NCBI GenBank assembly: GCA_017858255.1
Contig: JAFMBV010000033.1
Span: 1 to 33,918, forward strand
Source of the DNA: Bacteriovoracaceae bacterium
GTDB lineage: Bacteria > Bdellovibrionota > Bacteriovoracia > Bacteriovoracales > Bacteriovoracaceae
Direction: 5' to 3'
DNA: 33,918 nucleotides
The notes under the pieces were generated by a model. That model saw nothing but the letters and a program-made list of their open reading frames with translations, had not been told where the DNA came from and did not search any database. This document shows positions 10,580 to 17,802 of the stretch, piece by piece (positions within the stretch are counted from its first letter, which is position 1; each line of letters starts with the position of its first letter). Both the position numbers and the translations under genes were made by a program.

Positions 10580-10947
10580 TAAGAATTTTATGTCTGGTCA
10601 GGCTCAGCTATCTGTACTGTTTTGAACAAGTGTTCTTTTTTTAAGTAAGTGAAATATTTAAGTGATAGGGATTGCAAGTTTCACTAAATTTTAGTGAGGG
10701 CGTTTTTTTGACAGAGGGGTTCTCTTTGGCACTCCTCGTAAGTAGTGGGAAGTATTTGTTCATCACTAATATTCCTGATTTTGGTCCTTTATTGATCCTC
10801 CAGAAAATGTCAGACCCACGTATTAAAGGGGCTTTAGCTCCTTTCAGTTTTGGCACGCTTTGTGCTTTATATAAAAGCAGGACAGGTTAGGATGACCAGT
10901 TTTATTAAGTAGTCATGGAAGACATAATTGAAGAAAGGAGCACAAGG
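10580..10947. other. 368-bp gap with weak hairpins, no convincing gene
   Basis: Between the DUF2064 gene and the next exported protein I find no convincing coding sequence. Structures present: GAAC-AAGT-GTTC followed by seven T (10624-10642), a weak terminator candidate for the upstream gene; a perfect inverted repeat TCACTAAA-T-TTTAGTGA (10681-10697) followed five bases later by seven T; and an 8-bp hairpin with one G-U pair, AAAGGGGC-TTTA-GCTCCTTT (10825-10844). A TATATAAAA run at 10868-10876 could belong to a promoter, but no properly spaced -35 box is seen. A small RNA or a decayed gene is possible. Confidence 0.4.
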
Positions 10948-11313
10948 ATGAGGCTTAACTTTCCCACACTGCGAGCAGCTGATGTTAATTCCTCGCTAAT
11001 CAAAATAGGAACGTTTGCCCTTTTCATCTCTCTCTCCGGCAATGTGATGGCAACGACCAATTTCTCTCCTGAATCTTGCAACACAGGATTCAAGGGTGTG
11101 GTAAAAGAAATTAGCGATTCGCGTGCTCCTTTTTCTTCCCTTCCTCAAGAGACAATTCTCTTTGAAGTTACTGAGAAAATTAAAGGTAATCTCAATGATG
11201 ACTTTTCTCTCACAGTCTTAAAGGGTGGTCCCCACCATTTCAAAAAAGGTGAAAGGTTTAGAGTCTATGCTCAAGAAGGACTAGCTTGTTCTTTTGAGCT
11301 TTTAGATAACTAA
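10948..11313 (+). CDS. Small exported protein, TIMP/NTR-like fold suspected
   Basis: A 121-residue protein of unrecognised family. AAGGAG (10935-10940) seven bases before ATG 10948 fixes the start; an upstream in-frame ATG at 10915 lacks such a site. Residues 15-35 form a Sec signal peptide ending SGNVMA, with likely cleavage before TTNFSPES. The mature part has two Cys and a beta-rich pattern: ILFEVTEKIKGNLND, then KKGERFRVYAQEGLACSF. This spacing (cysteine, strand, 'FEV..KG', 'GERFRVYA', cysteine) resembles bacterial proteins with the TIMP/netrin-like (NTR) domain, an inference from pattern only. It sits 58 bp upstream of a matrixin-like metalloprotease on the same strand, which makes a protease-related role attractive but unproven. 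Confidence 0.65.
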   Translation: MRLNFPTLRAADVNSSLIKIGTFALFISLSGNVMATTNFSPESCNTGFKGVVKEISDSRAPFSSLPQETILFEVTEKIKGNLNDDFSLTVLKGGPHHFKKGERFRVYAQEGLACSFELLDN

Positions 11314-11371
11314 GCTTTATTCTATAGACCCTACTTAGGATGAGTCGGGTGGTGAGAACAAGGATGTTAAA

Positions 11372-12157
11372 ATGAAGTCCCTAATTGTTTGGGTTTTCTG
11401 GAGCCTTTGTATCAATTCCTTTGCTTTTAATCTTACGAGTGACTTTAAGGCCGGAATATATTGGTCTGGCCTTCCTGTAAGCGCTCAAAATTTTGCAAGT
11501 AACCAAAGTGAAGGACAAATCTTATCTACTCTTGTCGCCCAGGCGGTTAGCGCCTGGGAAGACGGAGTGGGTAAAGAGATTTGGAACATTCCTAGTAGCG
11601 CGCAAGTTGGTGTAAGTCCCTTTGGAAATGCAATCCGCTGGAGTAATGATTTTGCGGCAGAAACAGGTTTCAATCCAAGTACAACACTTGCTGTAACTGT
11701 TCGCTACAGAACAGGGACCTTTTTCTCTCGCTTTGAAATAATTCTGAATGGTGGAAATACGGCTTTAAGAAATAATTCTTCAAATATCCTCTATCAAACA
11801 ATTCTTCATGAACTAGGCCATGTCATTGGTTTGGATCATTCTGAGTTTAGTAATGCTGTAATGTATGCTTCTCTTCAAGGTAATAATCTCTTAAGTAACG
11901 ATGATACCTCTGGGGCACTTGCCGCAATTGATGAAACCCTGAGGCGCCAAGAGGTTGGCTTCGTCTCTGAGCTTGCAAGAGGACAAGGTGAAGAGACAAA
12001 TGCCTTGGCCTGTGGAAGTGTTGCCTTTGTAAATGGTCGACCTCCTCAAGGACCTGGTGGCGGACCCTTAACTGTTCTTCTTGGGGTGATCTTAGCGTTT
12101 ATTTTAAGAATGATGACATTTGATAGGAAAAAATTGCCGCTTCTAAGGGCCATATAG
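11372..12157 (+). CDS. Exported matrixin-like zinc metalloprotease with C-terminal anchor
   Basis: A 261-residue secreted protease of the metzincin/matrixin type (peptidase M10-like). Residues 1-18 are a signal peptide. The zinc site is complete: HELGHVIGLDH (H146, E147, H150, H156), followed by a Met-turn candidate AVMYASL (M164). The catalytic part has no obvious long pro-domain. The C terminus is unusual: a lone Cys (C214), a Pro/Gly-rich linker ending GPGGG (227-231), a hydrophobic helix (about 232-248) and a basic tail DRKK. This tripartite end resembles GlyGly-CTERM/PEP-CTERM-type sorting tails or a simple membrane anchor. The start ATG has AAGGA about eight bases upstream. Likely extracytoplasmic proteolysis; the substrate is unknown. 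Confidence 0.88.
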   Translation: MKSLIVWVFWSLCINSFAFNLTSDFKAGIYWSGLPVSAQNFASNQSEGQILSTLVAQAVSAWEDGVGKEIWNIPSSAQVGVSPFGNAIRWSNDFAAETGFNPSTTLAVTVRYRTGTFFSRFEIILNGGNTALRNNSSNILYQTILHELGHVIGLDHSEFSNAVMYASLQGNNLLSNDDTSGALAAIDETLRRQEVGFVSELARGQGEETNALACGSVAFVNGRPPQGPGGGPLTVLLGVILAFILRMMTFDRKKLPLLRAI

Positions 12158-12168
12158 GCCGAGCTTGA

Positions 12169-12194
12169 TCGATAAGCTGACCAGTCGATAAGCT
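12169..12194. repeat. 10-bp tandem direct repeat before the 12198 gene
   Basis: TCGATAAGCT occurs at 12169-12178 and again at 12185-12194, a 16-bp period, ending three bases before an ATG. The first copy is also part of a short inverted repeat, AGCTT-GATCGAT-AAGCT (12162-12178). The same 10-mer appears inside an 18-bp palindrome at 15506-15523. It could be an operator for the 12198 gene. Confidence 0.4.
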
Positions 12195-12197
12195 ATT

Positions 12198-12665
12198 ATG
12201 GAAGGCTTTGAGAAATTAGAAGACTATATTCTTTATATTCAATGGACACCAAAACTAGGTGATGATTTTATTCATTTGGCGGCAAGGTTGAGGCAGGTAA
12301 ATATCTCTCTCGTTCCAGTGAAGCCAGGGGAAATTGATTTCTTTTTATCCAAGAGAAAAGTTCCCGTTATCCTCATTACTAAAACAATTGCTCAGTATCA
12401 TAAGTTTCAAGAGTTTAAGAAACGTCATTTTGATTTCTTTTTAAAGTCTGGAAAAATACGTATCCTTCATTTAACTTCCTTTAAAGAAGTTGAAGACTAT
12501 GCTTCATTTAAACCCCGAAAAGACTATATGGTGTTAAGATTGCCTTTAATGGCAGATTTCATTATTTCCCAGGTACTCAAAGAATTCTCCGGTACTGATC
12601 AGGAGAGTGAACGCTGGCCAGGTGGTAGAAGAGCACGACTTCCACAAATGGGAGGGGATTCATGA
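12198..12665 (+). CDS. Hypothetical cytoplasmic protein, pair member 1
   Basis: A 155-residue protein I do not recognise. There is no signal peptide or membrane segment. The first 130 residues alternate short hydrophobic strands and helices (for example PVILITKTIAQY, KIRILHLTSF, KDYMVLRLPLMADFIISQVL), which looks like a small alpha/beta fold similar in outline to a response-regulator or Rossmann-like domain, but no phosphorylation or nucleotide motif is seen. The C-terminal 20 residues are Arg/Gly-rich and probably disordered. No ribosome site is visible before ATG 12198; the repeat 12169-12194 sits directly upstream. The stop overlaps the next start as ATGA (12662-12665), so the two products are probably made together and may interact. 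Confidence 0.7.
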   Translation: MEGFEKLEDYILYIQWTPKLGDDFIHLAARLRQVNISLVPVKPGEIDFFLSKRKVPVILITKTIAQYHKFQEFKKRHFDFFLKSGKIRILHLTSFKEVEDYASFKPRKDYMVLRLPLMADFIISQVLKEFSGTDQESERWPGGRRARLPQMGGDS

Positions 12666-13171
12666 GCGAGAAACAAAGAAAAGATAACGAAGCACTTAAG
12701 ATAATCACGATCCTTCGCCTTGATGCCCAAAGGGTCTTTGAAAGAATAAAGTATCGTGAACCAGAATATATGCAGTACTTTTCTGCAAAGAGAACTCGCG
12801 AACACTTTCCTGAAGTTTTTAAACATCGTTATGATGATGTAACAGTTAGAGACCTGATGAATTGTGGCGAAGAGGTTATTGTGGGCCTCGATCAATTTTA
12901 TGCAAAAGTAGATGATCTAAAATGGTACCTAATGGTTACCAATGATATGCCTGGTACAGTAAACGAACATGTACGCCACACAATCAGAGAATTAGAAGAA
13001 GCTTATGAATTACTTCAGCTTTATATCAGGGCTGAGCTTGATTCATACCGAAAAGAAAAGTCACCTGAAGCGGAGGTCTCTAGTATGTCTGAAAATATAC
13101 CTTCAGATATTGAAGAATTTTCTCTTGAGACTAATGATGAGGACTTCAACTTAAAAGATAACGATTTTTAG
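12662..13171 (+). CDS. Hypothetical cytoplasmic helical protein, pair member 2
   Basis: A 169-residue protein of unknown function, translationally coupled to the preceding gene through an ATGA overlap; GGAGG (12652-12656) lies just before its start. It is mainly helical (residues 1-130, rich in Arg, Glu, Leu and Tyr) with the segment HVRHTIRELEEAYELLQLYIRAELDSY likely to form a long helix. The last 40 residues are strongly acidic (Glu/Asp/Ser/Asn-rich), probably disordered. There is no signal peptide, membrane helix or enzymatic motif. It is likely a lineage-specific protein acting with its partner. Confidence 0.72.
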   Translation: MSEKQRKDNEALKIITILRLDAQRVFERIKYREPEYMQYFSAKRTREHFPEVFKHRYDDVTVRDLMNCGEEVIVGLDQFYAKVDDLKWYLMVTNDMPGTVNEHVRHTIRELEEAYELLQLYIRAELDSYRKEKSPEAEVSSMSENIPSDIEEFSLETNDEDFNLKDNDF

Positions 13172-13240
13172 ACTTTCAAAACAACATCAAGCCTAATTAT
13201 GAAAAAACCATAGTCAATTCATCGGGCACTAACTTCCACC

Positions 13241-13268
13241 TTTAGAAAATTACTAATCCCTTTATAAT
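13241..13268 (+). promoter_or_regulatory. Promoter with -10 directly before an ATG
   Basis: A perfect TATAAT (13263-13268) lies seven bases before the ATG at 13276; TTTAGA (13241-13246) is a weak -35 with 16-bp spacing. Transcription from it would begin at or next to the start codon, giving a leaderless mRNA. No ribosome site is present upstream of that ATG. Confidence 0.5.
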
Positions 13269-13275
13269 AGATATT

Positions 13276-13977
13276 ATGGTGGGCCTAAAATTATTTTCTC
13301 TTGTCGTTTTTCTCTTCCTTGCTGATGCAAGGTCGGCGGTATTAACGCAAGGCCAGACAAAGCGCTTAGGTCTTTTCTCAGGAAGAATTTCTCGTATCAA
13401 CGAAGAAGCTGGTCTCATTCGCCTTAAAATTGATTTTGTAAATATGAAGTATCTTAATAAAAGGGATCAACTTGAGTTTTGGGATGAGAGAGGACCTGAC
13501 TTAAAGTGTAAGGGCTACGTCATTGGCAAATCCAATAACTATTTGCTTTTGAAGGTTCCCGAGTTTGCTTATTGCAAACGCTTTATTTACACGGCCGAGG
13601 GTGGCTACATGATGCTCTTTAGCCAAGATTTGGTTAATAATCTAAAAATGGGGAAAGAGCTTCTTAAAATCCTTTTAAAAAAACGCCTCGCGTTGAATTC
13701 GCGTCTCTTAAAAAATCAGAAGAATTTGGATAATCACATTGAAAAAGTTAACTCCATCAACCTGCGTTATAAAGTGTTGCGGGATAAGCTTGAGGCAGAA
13801 TGGCGCGAGGAGTTAGGAAGCCTCGAAGAGGATCGTTTAACATCTTACCGTAATTACAAAGACCTAGAGGGCCGCATACTCGATATCGATAATAAGCTAG
13901 AGAAGTATCGTATCGATGATAAGAACCTTAAGGATGACCGCTGGGCGCTCGACCCAAGGCTCTATTTTCCAAAATGA
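13276..13977 (+). CDS. Exported protein with C-terminal coiled coil, unknown function
   Basis: A 233-residue protein I do not recognise. Residues 1-21 (MVGLKLFSLVVFLFLADARS) are a signal peptide, which fixes the start even though no ribosome site is seen. Residues about 30-115 look like a beta-rich domain (GLFSGRISRINEEAGLIRLKIDF ... LEFWDERGP ... NNYLLLKVPEF) with two Cys (around 75 and 97) that could pair in the periplasm. From about 125 to 225 the protein is a charged helical coiled coil (KELLKILLKKRLALNSRLLKNQ ... LEEDRLTSYRNYKDLEGRI). This shape suggests a periplasmic scaffold or adaptor, but nothing more specific can be said. It is probably a single-gene unit; 109 bp separate it from the transporter genes. 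Confidence 0.75.
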   Translation: MVGLKLFSLVVFLFLADARSAVLTQGQTKRLGLFSGRISRINEEAGLIRLKIDFVNMKYLNKRDQLEFWDERGPDLKCKGYVIGKSNNYLLLKVPEFAYCKRFIYTAEGGYMMLFSQDLVNNLKMGKELLKILLKKRLALNSRLLKNQKNLDNHIEKVNSINLRYKVLRDKLEAEWREELGSLEEDRLTSYRNYKDLEGRILDIDNKLEKYRIDDKNLKDDRWALDPRLYFPK

Positions 13978-14086
13978 TGGCACTTCAATCAATTTAGGTC
14001 TTTCCTGACCTTTTCCTTCAAATTTTGTCTAATTTCAATTAGTGTAGAGCAGTTTTAAGCATGAAGAATTAACGAGGGATAAGCGT

Positions 14087-15721
14087 ATGAAGTTTAAATT
14101 CGCCTTATTGGTGTCTGTGTTGGCGTCTATGGTTCTAACCATTTCTTGTAATAAGGAAGGTAAAAAGGGCGGTAGTTCTAGCGATACTTTTAACTTTAAT
14201 CTCACTCAACAACCAACAACTCTAAATCCTCTTTCTTCTACTGACTTTTATGCCAGCCAGGTTCAGGGATATATAATTGAAGGTCTTGCTAGCCGAGATG
14301 TTGAAACATACGAATGGAAGCCGGCCCTTGCAACATCTTGGGAAGTCTCAAAAGATGGTTTGGTTTACACTTTTACTCTAAGAGAAGGTGTGTTGTGGCA
14401 TGATGGAAAGCCTTTTACGGCAGAAGATATCAAATTTACTTTTGATGCCATCATGGATCCTGAAAATAAATATAAAACGGCTCACTCTAAGTCTTACTTT
14501 GAAAATATTGAATATTGTAAGGTCCTAGATGGTGGCAAAAGGGTCGAGTTTAAGGCAAAGAAAAAATACTTTGCTAACTTCGATGTTGTTGCCGGTATGG
14601 GCGTTGTTCCTATGCACCTTTATAAAGATCCAAGTGAAGAGCAAGAAAAAGAGCTTAATAAAACTCTTGTTGGAACTGGTCCTTATACTTTTGCAGACTG
14701 GAGTCGTGGAAAGTTTATAGTGCTAGAAAAAAATAAGCAGTGGTGGGGAAATACGACCTATCCTAAAGAGCACAACTTTGCTCGCATTAGAATGCGTTTC
14801 ATTAAGGAAGGCAATATCGCTATTCAACGCCTCGAAAAGGGTGATCTCGATTTTAACTCATTAACTGCTGAAGAATATGTAAAGAAAACGAGTGGTAAGA
14901 AGTGGGGCAAGTCAGTAAAGAAAGTTAAGTACGAAAACTCAGCACCTAAAGGCTATGGTTTTATCGGCTGGAACTTAAAAAATGAGCTTTTTAAATCAAA
15001 AGAAGTTCGTATGGCCCTCTATCATCTTGTCGATCGTAAAAAGATGATTGAAAAGTATGATTACGGTCTTCGTTTACCTGCTACAGGTCCATGGTATCAG
15101 CAATCAATCTATGCTGATCCAAAAGTTAAACCAGTTGCCTTTGATCCTAAAAAAGCCCTCGAGCTTTTGAGAAAAAATGGTTGGAAAGACACTGATGGCG
15201 ATCAAGTTTTAGATAAGGTTATCGCTGGTGTTAAAACTCCATTTCGTTTCACTATTCTTGAGCCGAATAAAGAATTCACTAAATACCTAGTTACCTTTCA
15301 ACAAGATGCGAAGAAATCTGGCATCGATGTCCAGATTAAGGTTGTTGAGTGGAACACGTTCATCACTCTTTTAAATGAGAGAAAATTTGAAGCGGTTAGA
15401 CTTGGCTGGTCTGGTGGGTCTGTTGATTACGATCCAAAGCAAATTTGGCATTCTGACTCAGCTAAAAATAAGGGCTCAAACTTTGTTAGCTATGAAAATA
15501 AAAAAGTCGATAAGCTTATCGACCAGGCCAGAGACACACTTGAAAGAGAAAAGAGAATTCCAATTCTTCGCGAAGCTTTTAGGCTGATTGCAGAAGACGT
15601 TCCTTATGCCTTCCTCTTTAATAGTAAGTTTGGTTTCTATGGCTACAGTGATAGGCTCGAGAGACCAGGTGATACATTTAAATTTGGTGTTGGTATGGAA
15701 TACTGGAAAATCTCTCAGTAG
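14087..15721 (+). CDS. Peptide-type ABC transporter substrate-binding lipoprotein
   Basis: A 544-residue family 5 solute-binding protein (SBP_bac_5; OppA/DppA/YejA type). A lipoprotein signal ends LTISC with Cys21 as the lipidated residue, so it is probably anchored at the membrane. Typical family segments: NPLSSTDFYASQVQGYIIEGL, the VYTFTLREGVLWHDGKPF block, and TGPYTFADWSRG. It binds oligopeptides or similar molecules in the periplasm and delivers them to the permeases encoded next. GAGGG lies about nine bases before ATG 14087. The permease gene starts 19 bp after the stop. Because those permeases are Yej-like, the substrate may be peptides of the YejABEF kind. The 15506-15523 palindrome lies within its 3' part. 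Confidence 0.92.
   Translation: MKFKFALLVSVLASMVLTISCNKEGKKGGSSSDTFNFNLTQQPTTLNPLSSTDFYASQVQGYIIEGLASRDVETYEWKPALATSWEVSKDGLVYTFTLREGVLWHDGKPFTAEDIKFTFDAIMDPENKYKTAHSKSYFENIEYCKVLDGGKRVEFKAKKKYFANFDVVAGMGVVPMHLYKDPSEEQEKELNKTLVGTGPYTFADWSRGKFIVLEKNKQWWGNTTYPKEHNFARIRMRFIKEGNIAIQRLEKGDLDFNSLTAEEYVKKTSGKKWGKSVKKVKYENSAPKGYGFIGWNLKNELFKSKEVRMALYHLVDRKKMIEKYDYGLRLPATGPWYQQSIYADPKVKPVAFDPKKALELLRKNGWKDTDGDQVLDKVIAGVKTPFRFTILEPNKEFTKYLVTFQQDAKKSGIDVQIKVVEWNTFITLLNERKFEAVRLGWSGGSVDYDPKQIWHSDSAKNKGSNFVSYENKKVDKLIDQARDTLEREKRIPILREAFRLIAEDVPYAFLFNSKFGFYGYSDRLERPGDTFKFGVGMEYWKISQ
15506..15523. repeat. 18-bp perfect palindrome inside the binding-protein gene
   Basis: GTCGATAAGCTTATCGAC is a perfect inverted repeat within the substrate-binding protein gene, coding for VDKLID. 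It contains the same TCGATAAGCT 10-mer as the tandem repeat at 12169-12194. Function unknown; it may be chance, since the residues are ordinary for this family region. Confidence 0.35.
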
Positions 15722-15740
15722 ATAATTTAGGAGTAGAGCT

Positions 15741-16781
15741 TTGTTACAGTATATTTTAAGAAGAACCTTGCTGATGGTCCCAACGTTGTTTGGGGTGACG
15801 CTTATTGTGTTTATCATCATCAATCTAGCACCCGGTTCTCCTGTCGAGAGAAAACTACAAGAACTTCAATTTGGCGGCGCTGGCTCCGGTGGAGATGCCG
15901 CTGCAAGTGTAGGAAGCTCAAATGACTCATCTGCGATATCAGAGGAAGTTATTGAGGCCTTAAAGAAGCAGTACGGTTTTGATAAGCCAATTCATATTCG
16001 TTATTGGATTTGGTTAAAAAATCTTGCGAGTCTAGACTTTGGAGAAAGCTTCACTTACGAAGAGCCTGTAACTGACGTTATCATGAGCAAGTTCCCAGTC
16101 TCTCTTCAGTTTGGCTTCATCTCGCTCTTTCTGTCTTATCTGATCTGTATTCCACTGGGTGTCCTAAAAGCCATTTTTAATGGCTCAAAATTTGATTACG
16201 GCTCAAGTTTTCTTATTATGGCCATGTATTCAATCCCAGGGTTTATGTTGGGGATTCTATTGATCGTTTTCTTTTCTGGTGGGCAATTCTTTGATTGGTT
16301 TCCTGCAGGTGAACTTTACTCAGATGATTACACCTACTATGGCTTCTGGGGCAAAGTTGGCGATAGAATTCACCACTTCGTTCTTCCTTGTATTTCCTAC
16401 ATGATTGGTCAATTTACAGTCTTAACAATGCTTCAAAAGAACTCACTACTAGAAGAGATTAAGAAGGATTACATTCGAACGGCCAGAGCAAAGGGTCTCT
16501 CTGAGAAAACTGTTTTTCTAAAACATGCTCTTAGAAATGCCTTGATACCAATTGTCACAGGCATTGGTAGCTTTCTTTCAATCTTTTTTGCAGGATCGCT
16601 TTTGATTGAAACTATTTTTAACCTCGATGGGATGGGGCTACTTGGCTACCAGTCTATTTTAGAGCGTGATTATAATGTCATTATGGGTCTGACCTTTATT
16701 CAATCAATCTTAATGTTGGTTGGTAACTTGATCAGTGACCTGGCCTATGTATTAGTTGACCCAAGGATAGATTTCAAATGA
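15741..16781 (+). CDS. yejB: Peptide ABC transporter permease, YejB-like
   Basis: A 346-residue inner-membrane permease of the OppB/DppB class, with about six membrane helices. Features specific to YejB are visible: the FGGAG Gly/Ser-rich insert after helix 1 (about 40-65), YGFDKPIHIRY, the LLIVFFSGGQFFD...FP loop, and the C terminus DLAYVLVDPRIDF. The EAA loop that contacts the ATPase is YIRTARAKGLSEKTVFLKHALRN. The start is TTG at 15741, supported by AGGAG about seven bases upstream and by the conserved N terminus LQYILRRTLLMVPTLFGV. It overlaps yejE by four bases (ATGA). It forms the channel with YejE; no ATPase gene lies in this cluster. Confidence 0.92.
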   Translation: MLQYILRRTLLMVPTLFGVTLIVFIIINLAPGSPVERKLQELQFGGAGSGGDAAASVGSSNDSSAISEEVIEALKKQYGFDKPIHIRYWIWLKNLASLDFGESFTYEEPVTDVIMSKFPVSLQFGFISLFLSYLICIPLGVLKAIFNGSKFDYGSSFLIMAMYSIPGFMLGILLIVFFSGGQFFDWFPAGELYSDDYTYYGFWGKVGDRIHHFVLPCISYMIGQFTVLTMLQKNSLLEEIKKDYIRTARAKGLSEKTVFLKHALRNALIPIVTGIGSFLSIFFAGSLLIETIFNLDGMGLLGYQSILERDYNVIMGLTFIQSILMLVGNLISDLAYVLVDPRIDFK

Positions 16782-17797
16782 TTGAACGATTTATCTCAAA
16801 TGATTTAACAAGAAAGAGGTGGCGTCGTTTTAAAACACGTAAGTCAGCCTTCTACTCATTAATAGCATTTGTCCTTATGGTCATTGGGACCATTACAGCT
16901 CCGATGTTGTCTAATAACAAACCGCTCTATCTCTCTTATAAGGGAAGTAGTTATTTCCCGGTTTTTGTTGATTATCATCCTCGAGACTTTGGTTTTGAGA
17001 ATACTTTGGTGATGAGCTACAAGAAATTGGAAGTAGGAGAAGGCGACACTATCGTGTGGCCGGTCATTAAGTGGAACCCTTTTGAGTCAAATGAAAGTGT
17101 TTATTCTTACCCATCTCCTCCGACGGCAACCAACATTATGGGGACTGATGAGTCTGGTCGTGATGTTTTTTCAAGGATTCTTTACGGGTTTAAATACTCT
17201 ATTTCATATGCCTTCTTAGTGTGGATTCTAAGTCTTTTCTTTGGTGTGACCTTTGGTGGCATCATGGGCTACTTTGGTGGAAAGGTAGATATGATTGGCC
17301 AGAGAATGGTGGAAGTCTTTAGTACCATTCCTACGTTTTTTCTCCTGTTAATTTTAATCAGTATCTTTACTCCTAATATGTTTCTCTTGGTCGCCATTTC
17401 ATCTATTTTTGGATGGGTGCCTATTAGCTATTATGTAAGGGGAGAGTTCCTAAAAAATAGAAAGAGAGAGTTTGTAGAAGCTGCTAGATCAATGGGTGCC
17501 AGAAATCGTGTGATTATTTTTAAGCACATTCTGCCAAATAGCTTAGTTCCGGTAATTACCTTTGCTCCCTTTGTGATTTCAAATAATGTTATTTCGTTAT
17601 CCATGCTCGATTATCTTGGTTTTGGCCTACCAGTTCCAACTCCCTCTTGGGGCGAACTATTGTCACAGGCCCAAAAACACTTCACGGTAGCCTGGTGGTT
17701 AGCTGTTTATCCTGCAGGTGCTCTATTTACGACACTCACTCTTTTAAATCTAATTGGTGAAGGTGTTAGGGATGCAATGGATCCCAATATGAATTAA
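16778..17797 (+). CDS. yejE: Peptide ABC transporter permease, YejE-like
   Basis: A 339-residue permease of the OppC/DppC class and the partner of YejB. Diagnostic YejE features: after helix 1, NNKPLYLSYKGSSYFPVF and the long periplasmic region to PSPPTATNIMGTDESGRDV, then ILYGFKYS, the EAA loop EFVEAARSMGARNRVIIFKHILPN, LDYLGFGLP and the C terminus EGVRDAMDPN. The start overlaps the yejB stop as ATGA. In YejABEF the complete system also needs the ATPase YejF. None is encoded on either side here, since the next ATPase is BtuD of the B12 operon, so this transporter must use an ATPase from elsewhere. The riboswitch begins only a few bases after the stop. Confidence 0.93.
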   Translation: MIERFISNDLTRKRWRRFKTRKSAFYSLIAFVLMVIGTITAPMLSNNKPLYLSYKGSSYFPVFVDYHPRDFGFENTLVMSYKKLEVGEGDTIVWPVIKWNPFESNESVYSYPSPPTATNIMGTDESGRDVFSRILYGFKYSISYAFLVWILSLFFGVTFGGIMGYFGGKVDMIGQRMVEVFSTIPTFFLLLILISIFTPNMFLLVAISSIFGWVPISYYVRGEFLKNRKREFVEAARSMGARNRVIIFKHILPNSLVPVITFAPFVISNNVISLSMLDYLGFGLPVPTPSWGELLSQAQKHFTVAWWLAVYPAGALFTTLTLLNLIGEGVRDAMDPNMN

Positions 17798-17802
17798 AGA
17801 AA

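Noticed and set aside
10590-10625. GTCTGGTCAGGCTCAGC resembling part of the signal recognition particle RNA.
   Set aside because: The conserved GGAAGGAAGCA-type core of SRP RNA is absent and no matching fold is seen.
10672-10890. Possible 72-codon gene starting with TTG in the 10580-10947 gap, and a similar-sized frame on the opposite strand (10641-10856).
   Set aside because: No ribosome site, no recognisable domain, and both cover the same hairpin-rich stretch, so they are more likely chance open frames.
15476-15823. Antisense frame of 115 codons across the end of the binding-protein gene.
   Set aside because: Shadow of two conserved genes on the plus strand.
15840-15935. Gly/Ser/Ala-rich insert in the YejB-like permease as a possible odd insertion.
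   Set aside because: YejB of E. coli has a comparable glycine-rich segment at the same place, so it is a family trait.
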